47,613 nt of DNA. Source: an uncultured Verrucomicrobia subdivision 3 bacterium (GTDB lineage Bacteria; Verrucomicrobiota; Verrucomicrobiia; Limisphaerales; UBA11358). Of the stretch, positions 35,639-44,580 are shown piece by piece. Numbering within the stretch: position 1 is the first letter of the stretch; the number at the start of each line of letters is the position of its first letter. The notes beneath the pieces are model-generated. The model was given only the letters and a program-made list of their open reading frames with translations. It had not been told where the DNA came from and did not search any database. Both the position numbers and the translations under genes were made by a program. Location: positions 1-47,613 of the forward strand of contig CAIXBQ010000129.1 of NCBI GenBank assembly GCA_903917705.1. The letters are read 5' to 3'.

Positions 35639-36568
35639 ATGAAGATTTTTCTAAAATTCACTTTGCTGGCCGCGTTGGTTTGCACTGCCGGGAAAAGTTT
35701 TGCCGCCGATGGACCGCTTTCGGTCGCCGTGTTCGACTTTGATTCCAAGGACGACAACGTCCGCGAACTCGGCCCGAAAATCGCCACGCTGGTCAGCGCC
35801 AACTTGTCCGCCGAGCCGAACCTCATCACCGTCGAGCGCGCGGAATTGGAAAAGGCGCTGGGCGAACAGGAGCTGGGTCTGTCCGGCACGGTCACGCCGG
35901 ACAGCGCGGCGAAGGTGGGCAATCTGACCGGCGCCAAAATCCTCATCACAGGGCGCGTGTTCAAGACGGACACGGAAATGTTCATCGTCGCCAAAATCAT
36001 CGGTACGGAGACGAGCCGCGTGTATGGCGAGCTGGTCAAGGGCGGTGTGAATGTTTCCATCTCCGATATGTCCGAAAATCTGGCGAAAAAAATCGCGGCG
36101 GACGTGGTGCAGAAAGGCGACACGCTGGTTGCCAAAGTTGAGACGCACGAAGAACTGGTAGCCAAAATAAAAAGGGAATTAGGCGACAAGAAACTGCCGG
36201 TGGTATCGGTGAAGATTGTCGAACAGCATTTCGGTCAGCACGTCATTGATCCGGCGGCGCAGACAGAACTTTCGCTGATTCTGCAGCAATGCGGCTTCAC
36301 GCTGGCGGATGACAATACCACCAACCGCGCGACGGTTGAAATCACCGGCGAGGCGTTCAGCGAATTCGGGATGCGCAAGGGCAATCTGCAAAGCTGCCGC
36401 GCGCGGATCGAAATCAAGGCGCGGGAGCTTTCCAACGGGAAAATCATTTCGGTTGATCGTCAGACGAGCGTCGCCGTGGATCTGGCCGAACATATCGCCG
36501 CCAAAACAGCCCTGCAAAACGGCGCTGGCGAGTTGGCGGAGCGACTGCTGCCGAAGCTCGTCAAATAG
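35639..36568 (+). CDS. CsgG-like periplasmic protein 2
   Basis: 309 residues, same size and layout as the upstream paralogue: signal peptide ending KSFAADG, then LSVAVFDFDSKD, ITVERAELEKALGEQELG and GAKILITGRVF. No lipobox. The last 100 residues diverge more. It ends the operon; no terminator is obvious. Confidence 0.85.
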   Translation: MKIFLKFTLLAALVCTAGKSFAADGPLSVAVFDFDSKDDNVRELGPKIATLVSANLSAEPNLITVERAELEKALGEQELGLSGTVTPDSAAKVGNLTGAKILITGRVFKTDTEMFIVAKIIGTETSRVYGELVKGGVNVSISDMSENLAKKIAADVVQKGDTLVAKVETHEELVAKIKRELGDKKLPVVSVKIVEQHFGQHVIDPAAQTELSLILQQCGFTLADDNTTNRATVEITGEAFSEFGMRKGNLQSCRARIEIKARELSNGKIISVDRQTSVAVDLAEHIAAKTALQNGAGELAERLLPKLVK

Positions 36569-36913
36569 TCGGAGGCAGACCCGCCTACAAAAACCAAGCA
36601 TCATGAATTTAATTCCGGGTGTTGTCATGACCCGAAGACAAATTTGGCACAGCCTTGCCATGTCCTTATGAATAGGAAAAATAGCGCCTGATTTGGCCAG
36701 CCTTACCCGCCCCGGGATTTTAGCGCCAAAGCGCCAAGATGAAAGTCATTACCGGACGGGCCAACGCGGGACGAAAGGACCACGGACTACAACTGAAATT
36801 CGGAAAGCAAAATTAAACACCAAGGGGGCGTAGCCCAAAAACAAGACTACGGACTACGGGTGCCGCCAGAATTTGCGGTGGACTTTCGGGAGCGATAAAT
36901 TGATAATTACTTT
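36569..36913. other. Intergenic region before the GH51 gene
   Basis: No gene supported. It carries the second copy of the GACCACGGACTAC...CTGAAATTCGGAAAGC repeat (36778-36808) and a further GACTACGGACTAC at 36844-36856. A stretch near 36800-36850 is rich in short direct repeats. No promoter was placed. Confidence 0.55.
36778..36808. repeat. Interspersed repeat, copy 2
   Basis: GACCACGGACTAC plus AACTGAAATTCGGAAAGC, matching copy 1 at 31333-31370 apart from a short gap. Confidence 0.6.
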
Positions 36914-38950
36914 ATGAACCTAATTAAATACCCGGCGCGGATGCTTTGGGCGGCGAAATCCGGCCTGATCGCCAGCGGAATGCTGGCGGCGGCGGCGGTT
37001 TTCGCACAAGCCAACATCCCCGTCGTGCAAATCCAGGCGGACAAAGTCACGGCCAAGATGCCGCCGACCTTTTACGGGCTGATGACGGAGGAGATCAATT
37101 ATTCCTACGAGGGCGGACTTTACGGCGAACTCATCCGGAACCGCACGTTCAAGGCGAACGCGAGCGAGGCGACATTCTGGAGCGCGACCGGCAACGCGGC
37201 CATTTCGCTGGATCCGACCACGCCGCTGAATGAAGCGCTGAACACCAGCTTGAAACTGGAGGCGACCCAGGCATCGAAAGACGCCCCGGCGGGAATCGCC
37301 AACGGCGGCTACTGGGGCATTCCCCTGCGCGAGCGGGGGGGCAGCCTCCACGCCTCGTTTTATGCCAAGGCCGCGAGCGGATTCAACGGCACCCTGACGG
37401 TGGCCATCCGCAGCGCCGACGGCAAGACCACGTTTGCCAGCGCCAAGGTTGGCGGGCTCACCAGCGAGTGGAAAAAATATGAGGCGGCATTGAAGCCCAG
37501 CCCCCGGTCACCCTCGAAGAACAATGTTTTCACGATCACGACGACGGCGCCCGGCACGATCTGGTTCCAACAGGTGTCGCTGTTTCCGCCGACCTATAAA
37601 AACCGCGCCAACGGCGCCCGCGCTGATATTTCACAGCTGCTCGCGGAGGCGCAGCCGAAGTTTTTGCGCTTCCCCGGCGGCAATTACGTGGAAGGCGACA
37701 ATTTCAAGGAGCGGTTTGACTGGAAGAAAACCATCGGCCCGATCGAGCAACGGGCCGGCCACCGCAGCTGCTGGGGCTACTGGTCCACGGATGGATTCGG
37801 CCTGCCGGAATTTCTCGGCTGGTGCGAAGACCTCGGCATGGAGCCGGTGCTGGCGGTGTTCGCCGGATATACCCTAAAGCATGATTACGTCAAAGCCGGC
37901 CCGGAGCTGGAGCCGTATGTCCAGGAAGCGATGGAGGAAATCGAATACGTGACCGGCGACGCGGCCACAACCAGGTGGGGGGCGCAACGCGCGAAGGACG
38001 GCCATCCCGCGCCGCTCAAGCTGCGCTACGTGGAAATCGGCAACGAAGACTGGTTCGACAAATCCGGCAGCTACGACGGGCGGTTCGCGCAATTTTACGA
38101 CGCCATCAAGGCCAAGTATCCGCAGCTCAAACTGATTTCCACCGTCGGCAACGAACACCCGGAATCCCAACGCGTCCACAGCCGAACGCCCGATCTGGTG
38201 GACGAACATTACTATCGCTCCGAAGAAGAAACGGAGTCGCAGGCGTTCATCTATGACGCCCGCGACCGCAGCAACCCGACGAAGATCTTCGTGGGGGAAT
38301 GGGCGACGCGCGTGGGCTCGCCCACGCCGAACATGGCGGGCGCACTCGGCGACGCCGCGTGGATGTGCGGCATGGAACGCAACGCCGACATCGTGCTCAT
38401 GCACTGCTACGCGCCCCTGTTTGTGAACGTCAGCGACCTCGGCGCCGGCCGCTCGATGCAATGGAAATCCGACCTCATCGGCTACGACGCGCTAACCAGC
38501 TACGGCTCGCCGTCGTATCATGCGCAGAAGATCTTCAGCCGGCACCAGGGCGACGAGGTGCTGGCCACGGCCGCGCAAAACCTGCCGACCTACTCCTGGC
38601 GGCAGGCCGGCAAAAAGAAAAACGGCGTGGAGCAGCCCGCCACCACCCGTGAAGTAAAATCACTTTTTTACTCCGCCACCCGCGACAGCCGGAGCGGCAA
38701 AATCATCGTCAAGATCGTCAACCGCGCGGAGGTGCCACAGGAGGTGCAACTCGAGATCAGCGGCGTGAAATCCGTGGCCGCCAAAGGCACGGCCACCGTG
38801 CTCAAGGCGGACAACCGCAACGCGACCAATACGCTGGAGGAACCGAACAAAGTCGTGCCGGTGACGGAAACCGTGAGCGGCCTCGGCACCGGTTTCACCC
38901 GCACGTTTCCGCCCTGCTCCATCACGGTCCTGGAACTGGATGTAAAATAG
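36914..38950 (+). CDS. Secreted alpha-L-arabinofuranosidase, GH51
   Basis: 678 residues with a signal peptide (LIASGMLAAAAVFAQA). A beta-sandwich, carbohydrate-binding-like part covers about residues 85-225. The (beta/alpha)8 domain follows, with LRFPGGNYVEG, acid/base Glu at about 378 in EIGNEDW and nucleophile Glu at about 462 in VGEWATR; a His in DEHYYRS lies between. It cleaves arabinose side chains from plant polysaccharides. It stands alone, with no sugar importer beside it. Confidence 0.95.
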   Translation: MNLIKYPARMLWAAKSGLIASGMLAAAAVFAQANIPVVQIQADKVTAKMPPTFYGLMTEEINYSYEGGLYGELIRNRTFKANASEATFWSATGNAAISLDPTTPLNEALNTSLKLEATQASKDAPAGIANGGYWGIPLRERGGSLHASFYAKAASGFNGTLTVAIRSADGKTTFASAKVGGLTSEWKKYEAALKPSPRSPSKNNVFTITTTAPGTIWFQQVSLFPPTYKNRANGARADISQLLAEAQPKFLRFPGGNYVEGDNFKERFDWKKTIGPIEQRAGHRSCWGYWSTDGFGLPEFLGWCEDLGMEPVLAVFAGYTLKHDYVKAGPELEPYVQEAMEEIEYVTGDAATTRWGAQRAKDGHPAPLKLRYVEIGNEDWFDKSGSYDGRFAQFYDAIKAKYPQLKLISTVGNEHPESQRVHSRTPDLVDEHYYRSEEETESQAFIYDARDRSNPTKIFVGEWATRVGSPTPNMAGALGDAAWMCGMERNADIVLMHCYAPLFVNVSDLGAGRSMQWKSDLIGYDALTSYGSPSYHAQKIFSRHQGDEVLATAAQNLPTYSWRQAGKKKNGVEQPATTREVKSLFYSATRDSRSGKIIVKIVNRAEVPQEVQLEISGVKSVAAKGTATVLKADNRNATNTLEEPNKVVPVTETVSGLGTGFTRTFPPCSITVLELDVK

Positions 38951-39016
38951 ACATAGAATTCCCACAACGAAGAAACAAAGAAACAAAGGGACAAAGTTTT
39001 TCCGGTGCCGGGATGT

Positions 39017-39892
39017 TCAAACCGGTTCGCTCGGATTGGCGGCCAGCCAGTCGCTGAACCCCGGCAGGGGCGTGGACAAAACCTTTTGGGCCTTGGAGAT
39101 GTCCAAGGAGGTGTCGAGCGCGCGCGGCGGGCCGGGAAAATCCCGGGCCGAACCGGATTCAATCCGGGTTTTGATTTCCGGCCAGCGCGGGACGAGCAAC
39201 CGGCCGATCTGCCAGCGGGACAATTTTTCCGCGCCGGCGACGTGGTAAATCCCCGCGCACTGTTTTTCCACCAATTCCCAGACCGCCCGGGCCGTCCCGG
39301 CGGCCGGCAGGGGGCACCGGAATTCATCCGTGAACAGTTTCATGCCCGGCCCCGCCGCCGCCAGCGAGCGGCGCAACTGCTCATTGAACGCCCGGCCACC
39401 GGACGGCGACACGCCGGCATTGAGGGAGGTGCGGACCACGAGATGCCGCGGATTTTTCAAAACGATCGCCTCCGCCGCCAGTTTCGTCTCGCCGTAAAGG
39501 TGCAGCGGGCCGGCCGCCGCCGTCTCGGAGTAACCGCCGTGGCGCCCGTCGAAAACCAGGTCCGTGGAAAAGAAGACGAAGGGGATATCCGCCGCCAGCG
39601 CCGCGAGCGATTCCGTGACCCCGACATTCACGCGCCGGGCCAGCCCGGGATTTTTTTGCGCCTCGCTGACGACGGTGATGGCGGCGCAGTGAATCACGAG
39701 CCGGGGCCGGTCCGCCGCAAAGGCCCGGCGGACGGCGGCATAATCAAGCAGGTCGAAATCCGCGCGCGCCAGCGCCCGCACGCGCCAGCGCGGGGCAAAT
39801 CGCGGCGCGGCCTGAACGAGATAATTGCCAATGAGACCCCTGGCGCCGGTGATCCAGGCAACGGGCGGCGGCGGGGTCGGCGCAGAATTCAC
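39017..39892 (-). CDS. dTDP-4-dehydrorhamnose reductase-like protein
   Basis: 291 residues, RmlD-like short-chain reductase. Rossmann motif ITGARGLIG (about 14-22), catalytic Tyr/Lys in LYGETKLAAE, and STDLVFDG as in the family. It probably forms a deoxysugar or modifies a sugar nucleotide for surface polysaccharide. No rml partners are adjacent. Confidence 0.88.
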   Translation of the reverse strand: MNSAPTPPPPVAWITGARGLIGNYLVQAAPRFAPRWRVRALARADFDLLDYAAVRRAFAADRPRLVIHCAAITVVSEAQKNPGLARRVNVGVTESLAALAADIPFVFFSTDLVFDGRHGGYSETAAAGPLHLYGETKLAAEAIVLKNPRHLVVRTSLNAGVSPSGGRAFNEQLRRSLAAAGPGMKLFTDEFRCPLPAAGTARAVWELVEKQCAGIYHVAGAEKLSRWQIGRLLVPRWPEIKTRIESGSARDFPGPPRALDTSLDISKAQKVLSTPLPGFSDWLAANPSEPV

Positions 39893-40000
39893 GGGAAGAA
39901 TCTAGCCACAGACGAACCCGGAGGGAACACCGATTATGGAATCGCCCGGCGCCCATTTCACCCGCCTCGACTTCGCCGGAATATTTGCTACCTTAGGGGC

Positions 40001-41203
40001 GTGAGTTTTGTTTCTGAATTCAATTCGCTGCCGCTGGAGGCGCTCGTCAAAAAATCGCTCGCCACCGGCACCGCCGCCGCGCGCGAGGCCGCCGGCAAAA
40101 CCAAATTTTCCCTGGCCGACTTTGCCGCGCTAATCTCGCCGGCCGGCGGGGAAATCCTGGAAGCGCTGGGCCAGCGCGCGCACCGGATGACGCAGCAACG
40201 GTTCGGCAAGGTGATCCGGCTGTTCGCGCCGCTCTACCTGTCCAACGAGTGCATCAACAACTGCACCTACTGCGGCTTCTCGCGCGACAACCCGATCCTC
40301 CGCGTGACACTCTCGCTCGACGAGGTGCGGCAGGAGGCGGCGGCGCTGCGGGAACAGGGTTTTCGCAACCTGCTGCTCGTGGCGGGCGAACATCCGAAAT
40401 TTGTCTCCAACGGCTACATGCGCGACTGCATCGCCGCGCTGCACCCGGACTGGCCCAGCATCTCGCTGGAAGTCGGGCCGATGGAGGTCGAGGACTACCG
40501 GCCGCTGGTCGCCGCCGGGGCGGACGGGCTGGTGGTTTACCAGGAAACCTACGACCGCAAGGTGTATGCGGAGATGCACACCGCCGGACCGAAACGGAAT
40601 TTTGACTGGCGGCTGGAAACGCCGGAGCGCGCCTACGCCGCCGGCTTCCGGCGGCTCGGCATCAGCCCGCTCTACGGCCTGGCCGACTGGCGCCACGAGG
40701 CGCTGGCGGCGGCGGCGCATGCGGATTACCTGCTGCGCAACTGCTGGAAGGCGGCGCTGACGATCTCGACGGTGCGGATGCGGCCGTGCGCGGGCGAGTT
40801 CGAGCCGCTCACGCACATCAGCGACCGCGAGCTGGCGCAACTGATCTGCGCCATCCGCCTGATGTTTCCGGATGTGGGCATCGTGCTGTCGACCCGGGAA
40901 AATCCGAAGCTGCGCGACGGGCTGATCCCGCTGGGGGTGACGATGATGAGCGCCGGCGCGCGCACCGAACCGGGCGGCTACACCGGCGCGGGCAAGGAGA
41001 AAATCCACCACACCGAGCGCGGCATCATCAAGGAGCTGGCCTCGGGCGCCAGCGAATGGGCGGAGCAGGCGAATCACCCGACGAACGCGACCGGGCAGTT
41101 CCAGATTGCCGACGAGCGCCCGGCCGGCGAAGTGGCGGAACGCATCCGCAAGCTCGGCTACGAACCGGTCTGGAAAGACTGGGACGCGGCGCTGACGATG
41201 TGA
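40001..41203 (+). CDS. thiH: 2-iminoacetate synthase
   Basis: 400 residues starting at a GTG at 40001. Radical SAM enzyme: Cys84, Cys88 and Cys91 in the CxxxCxxC motif (ECINNCTYCGF). It splits tyrosine to dehydroglycine for the thiazole of thiamine. RMRPCAGEFEPL and SAGARTEPGGY are also family-like. ThiS lies two genes on; thiG and thiC are not in the window, and I find no TPP riboswitch upstream. Confidence 0.95.
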   Translation: MSFVSEFNSLPLEALVKKSLATGTAAAREAAGKTKFSLADFAALISPAGGEILEALGQRAHRMTQQRFGKVIRLFAPLYLSNECINNCTYCGFSRDNPILRVTLSLDEVRQEAAALREQGFRNLLLVAGEHPKFVSNGYMRDCIAALHPDWPSISLEVGPMEVEDYRPLVAAGADGLVVYQETYDRKVYAEMHTAGPKRNFDWRLETPERAYAAGFRRLGISPLYGLADWRHEALAAAAHADYLLRNCWKAALTISTVRMRPCAGEFEPLTHISDRELAQLICAIRLMFPDVGIVLSTRENPKLRDGLIPLGVTMMSAGARTEPGGYTGAGKEKIHHTERGIIKELASGASEWAEQANHPTNATGQFQIADERPAGEVAERIRKLGYEPVWKDWDAALTM

Positions 41204-41216
41204 ACGCGCCATCATT

Positions 41217-42284
41217 ATGATGCGCCCACTCGCGCTCATCCTGTTTTTGTTCACGGCGATTTTTGAGGCCGGCGCCGAGCCGACCAATTATTCCTGCGTG
41301 GTCTGCGGCAAGGGGCCGCTGCACGGGCGCATCTGGATGTCCAAGTGGGGGGCCGTCTGCGACGTCTGTTACAAGCTGGAAAACCACTGCTCCCTCTGCG
41401 GCCTGCCCATCGGCAAAGATGCGGTCCAGACGGGCGACGGGCGCTACATCTGCAAATTCGACAAGCCAAACGCCGTGCTGGACGCGGGGGAGGCGCGGGA
41501 AGTCTTCACCGAAGCCCGCCGCGAACTGGCCGGGCTGTTCGGCAGCGGCTTCGCGCTGAATTACCCCGAGGTGACGGTGAACCTGTTCGACGTGGATTAC
41601 TGGTCGGAGAAAGGCCGCGGCGACGGGCTGCACAAGTTCGGTTTCTCGCACACCCGCCGGAGCGCCAGCGGACAATGCACCCATGAGGTGGTGATGCTGA
41701 GCGGACGGCTGCGGAGCGAGCTGGCCGCGACGGCGGCGCATGAATACACGCATCTGTGGATCAACGAAAACTGTCCGCCGGGCCGCAAGCTGGACGGGGA
41801 CACGGTGGAAGGCATCTGCGAACTGGCGGCCTACAAGCTGATGGAAGCGCGCGCCCAGCTGGAACAGAGGCAAAGAATCCTCGACAATCCCTACACGCAC
41901 GGCGAAATCAAAAAACTGGTCGCGCTCGAGAAGGAAAACGGCATTGCCTACATATTGAACTGGGTGAAAAACGGAGCGGCGGAAAGTTTTGAAGGGGCCG
42001 CGCTGGCGGTGCCGGCGCTGAAGCCGGCGCTGACGTACACAAATGTCCCGCCGCCGGGGCCGGAAACGCTCAAGCTGGCCGGCCTGCTGCTGGACGGCCA
42101 GCACCGGAGCGCGGTCATCAGCGGCGAACTCTTTGCGGCGGGCGAAACCCGGGACCTAACGCTGCAAACACACCGGGTGCGCGTGCGCTGCCGGGAAATC
42201 CGCCGGACGGAAGTGGTGCTGGAAGTGGACGGCCTGGCGGGGCCGGTCACGCTGAAAATCGGGGAGGAAAGATTTGTGCCATGA
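41217..42284 (+). CDS. Secreted LIM-like / DA1-like metallopeptidase
   Basis: 355 residues, 13 bases after thiH. The signal peptide is LALILFLFTAIFEAGA. Cysteines at about 27, 30, 48, 51, 58, 61, 79 and an Asp at 82 give a LIM-like double zinc site. A HExxH motif (HEYTH, 175-179) with a later Glu (VEGICEL, about 198-202) matches the DA1 peptidase type. The C-terminus is a beta domain. Its target is unknown; a link to thiamine synthesis is only by position. It overlaps thiS by ATGA. Confidence 0.8.
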   Translation: MMRPLALILFLFTAIFEAGAEPTNYSCVVCGKGPLHGRIWMSKWGAVCDVCYKLENHCSLCGLPIGKDAVQTGDGRYICKFDKPNAVLDAGEAREVFTEARRELAGLFGSGFALNYPEVTVNLFDVDYWSEKGRGDGLHKFGFSHTRRSASGQCTHEVVMLSGRLRSELAATAAHEYTHLWINENCPPGRKLDGDTVEGICELAAYKLMEARAQLEQRQRILDNPYTHGEIKKLVALEKENGIAYILNWVKNGAAESFEGAALAVPALKPALTYTNVPPPGPETLKLAGLLLDGQHRSAVISGELFAAGETRDLTLQTHRVRVRCREIRRTEVVLEVDGLAGPVTLKIGEERFVP

Positions 42285-42484
42285 ACGAAGTCATCGCCAA
42301 CGGAACCCGCATCGCGGCGAAGCTGCCGTGTTCAATCGAGGAATTTCTCGTCGCGCAGCATTTGCCGCCGCGCAGCGTCGTGGTGGAACACAACGGCGAG
42401 GCGGTGGCGCCCTCGGAATTTGCAACCCGGCAGCTTCGCGCCGGGGACAGAATGGAGATTGTCAAAATCGTCGCGGGCGGGTGA
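42281..42484 (+). CDS. thiS: Thiazole sulfur carrier
   Basis: 67 residues, beta-grasp carrier ending in VAGG. The C-terminal Gly is thiocarboxylated and donates sulfur to ThiG. Characteristic segments are VVVEHNGEAV and LRAGDRMEIVKIVAGG. It overlaps the peptidase stop as ATGA, so translation is coupled. Confidence 0.93.
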   Translation: MNEVIANGTRIAAKLPCSIEEFLVAQHLPPRSVVVEHNGEAVAPSEFATRQLRAGDRMEIVKIVAGG

Positions 42485-42549
42485 GCCGGGGAGGGGGAAG
42501 GCGGGGCGGGCTTGTCAACGCGCGGTTTCTTTCGTCTAATTTTCCGAAT

Positions 42550-43800
42550 ATGAAATGGAGATTTGAATGGGTTTACCGGGTCGCCCTGGCCGCCTTGTTC
42601 GGCATGGCATGCTGGTCGGTCTGGGCGGGCACGCAGGCACCGGCCGGGGCCGACGCGCCGGCCGCCGCCGGCAGCATCCTGAACACAACGAACCAGACGG
42701 CGACAGTGACCTTCGCGTTCCATCTGGACAAGGTTAAATTTTTAACCGAACACACAGTGCTGGACCAGCCGCTGTGGAAATACCTGGCGTCACTTATATT
42801 CGTGGTGCTGGCCTTTTGCGCGGCGTGGCTGCTGGACTGGGTGGTGAACGTCTGGCTCAAGCGGCTGGCGGCCAAGACGGAGACGAAATACGACGACCTG
42901 CTGCTGGAACTGCTGCGCGGGCCGGTGAAGGTGGTGACCTTCGTGATCCTGCTGAACATCGGGCTGGGCATTTTCGCGTGGCCGGAGCGGGCGCAGGCCT
43001 ATATTTCGCGGGGGTTCATCGTGGTGGTGGCCTGCTCGGTGACGTATGTGACGCTGAAAATCGTGGATTTGCTGCTGGGCATCTGGCACGAAAAAATCGT
43101 GGCGCCGCCGGACAAGGTGTTTGCGGAACAACTGCTGCCCTTCATCAGCAAGGTGGCCAAGACCGCCATCGTCATCGCGGCGGTGCTGCTCACGGCGGAA
43201 AACCTGAACTGGGAAATCAAAAGCCTGCTGGCGGGCCTGTCGGTCGGCGGCCTGGCGCTCGGCCTCGCGGCGCAAGACACCGTGGCGAACCTCTTCGGCG
43301 CGGTGGCCATCTTCCTGGACAAGCCATTCCACATGGGGGACCGCATCAAGGTGGAAGGCGTGGAGGGGGTGGTGGAAGCCATCGGCCTGCGCAGCACGTC
43401 CGTCCGCAGCCTGGACGGCCATCATGTGACGATCCCCAACAAACTGATGGGGAACGCCATCATCACGAACATCACGCGCCGCCCGACCATCAAGACGGAG
43501 ATGAACCTCGGCCTGACCTATGACACCCCGATGGAGAAAGTGAAGCGCGCCACCCTCGTCCTGGAAGAAATCTTCCGCGCGAATCCCAAGACCGCCGACC
43601 TCATCATCAGCTTCAACAAGTTTGGCGACTCGGCGCTGAACCTGCTGGTGGTGCATGTCTGGAACGGCACGGACGCGAAGGCGCACCTGGCGGAGATGCA
43701 GGAGCTGAATCTGCAGATCAAGCAGCGGTTCGACGCGGAGAAGATCGAGTTCGCGTTCCCGACCCAGACGGTTTACCTGAAAACGGGACCCGGGAAATGA
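42550..43800 (+). CDS. MscS-type mechanosensitive channel
   Basis: 416 residues from the ATG at 42550. An N-terminal signal-like helix, then about three or four membrane segments. The MscS core follows: GLSVGGLALGLAAQDTVANLFG in the pore helix and HMGDRIKVEGVEGVVEAIGLRSTSVR in the beta domain. It releases solutes under osmotic downshock. Longer than E. coli MscS by an N-terminal extension. Confidence 0.94.
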   Translation: MKWRFEWVYRVALAALFGMACWSVWAGTQAPAGADAPAAAGSILNTTNQTATVTFAFHLDKVKFLTEHTVLDQPLWKYLASLIFVVLAFCAAWLLDWVVNVWLKRLAAKTETKYDDLLLELLRGPVKVVTFVILLNIGLGIFAWPERAQAYISRGFIVVVACSVTYVTLKIVDLLLGIWHEKIVAPPDKVFAEQLLPFISKVAKTAIVIAAVLLTAENLNWEIKSLLAGLSVGGLALGLAAQDTVANLFGAVAIFLDKPFHMGDRIKVEGVEGVVEAIGLRSTSVRSLDGHHVTIPNKLMGNAIITNITRRPTIKTEMNLGLTYDTPMEKVKRATLVLEEIFRANPKTADLIISFNKFGDSALNLLVVHVWNGTDAKAHLAEMQELNLQIKQRFDAEKIEFAFPTQTVYLKTGPGK

Positions 43801-43826
43801 TTGGCCGGGGCGCGGGGGCGGCGGGC

Positions 43827-43866
43827 AAAAAAATCCGCCGCAGTCGAACTTTGGTCCGAACGGCGG
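43827..43866 (-). terminator. Terminator of the small membrane protein pair
   Basis: CCGCCG with CGGCGG around a 20-base loop, followed on the minus strand by seven T. It may also slow the MscS transcript. Confidence 0.65.
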
Positions 43867-43887
43867 CGGGAAGGCGGTTTAAAGCCC

Positions 43888-44217
43888 TTATTTCTTGACG
43901 GGGGCAACGGCCCCGGCGGGCGGCGGCGTGATGCCGTATTTCATCAGCACGGGCCGGAATTCCGGATGCGCCTGGCCGTAGGCGACGAGCTGGTTGACGA
44001 AATCAATCATGGCCTTCTGGTTCTGGCTGAAGGCGCCGATGATCTGGGTGGCCTGCGGCTTCATGGCGTCGATATCCTTCCGCATGGTGCTGGCCTGCCG
44101 GTACAGATAAACCGTGAGCGTGCCGCTGACGACGATGAGCGCGATGAGCAGGACATAGACCTGGTTGCGCAGGGCGGAGACTTCGGATTTCAAATCAGAG
44201 TTCAAATCGGAGTTCAT
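43888..44217 (-). CDS. Small membrane protein, unknown
   Basis: 109 residues with one membrane helix near the N-terminus (VYVLLIALIVVSGTLTVYL) and a helical periplasmic part, ending Pro/Ala-rich. It is 2 bases after the next gene and shares its plan (short cytoplasmic part, one helix). Function unknown; the two may form a pair. Confidence 0.75.
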   Translation of the reverse strand: MNSDLNSDLKSEVSALRNQVYVLLIALIVVSGTLTVYLYRQASTMRKDIDAMKPQATQIIGAFSQNQKAMIDFVNQLVAYGQAHPEFRPVLMKYGITPPPAGAVAPVKK

Positions 44218-44219
44218 GA

Positions 44220-44480
44220 TTATTTGGCGGCGGGTTGTTTCGGTTGGATGGCCTGGAGGATGCGGGACAGCTCCGGGCTTTTGGCGGAGACGTTATAGGC
44301 GGAGGTGTCGTTGGCCAGGCCCTGCGCCCGCATGAGGGCGTTGTTGGCCAGGGTGGCATTGACGCTCAACTGCCGGAACTCGCGGGTGCGGTTCATCGCC
44401 AGCAGGGCGAACACCACGCCGAGCATCACCAGCGCAGCCAGCACAAAATTCAGGACCGTTGTGGTTGTGTCGGATTTCAT
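44220..44480 (-). CDS. Small membrane protein, unknown
   Basis: 86 residues from the ATG at 44480. One membrane helix (VLNFVLAALVMLGVVFALLAM), then a helical tail. Two bases before its partner. No family recognised. Confidence 0.75.
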   Translation of the reverse strand: MKSDTTTTVLNFVLAALVMLGVVFALLAMNRTREFRQLSVNATLANNALMRAQGLANDTSAYNVSAKSPELSRILQAIQPKQPAAK

Positions 44481-44580
44481 AAGCGGGAGAAATCTAACCA
44501 ATCACAACGGAAAGTCCACTGCGTTTTTCGGCGCGAAAATCGGTGTTTCATCGGCGGCCGGCTGCGGGTAGATTCACGCC

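Noticed and set aside
39005..40000. N-terminal extension of the thiH frame
   Set aside because: It lies opposite the rhamnose-reductase gene and reads as low-complexity Arg/Pro; thiH homology starts after the GTG at 40001.
39893..40000. TPP riboswitch before thiH
   Set aside because: No CTGAGA or AACCTGA-type core in this gap.
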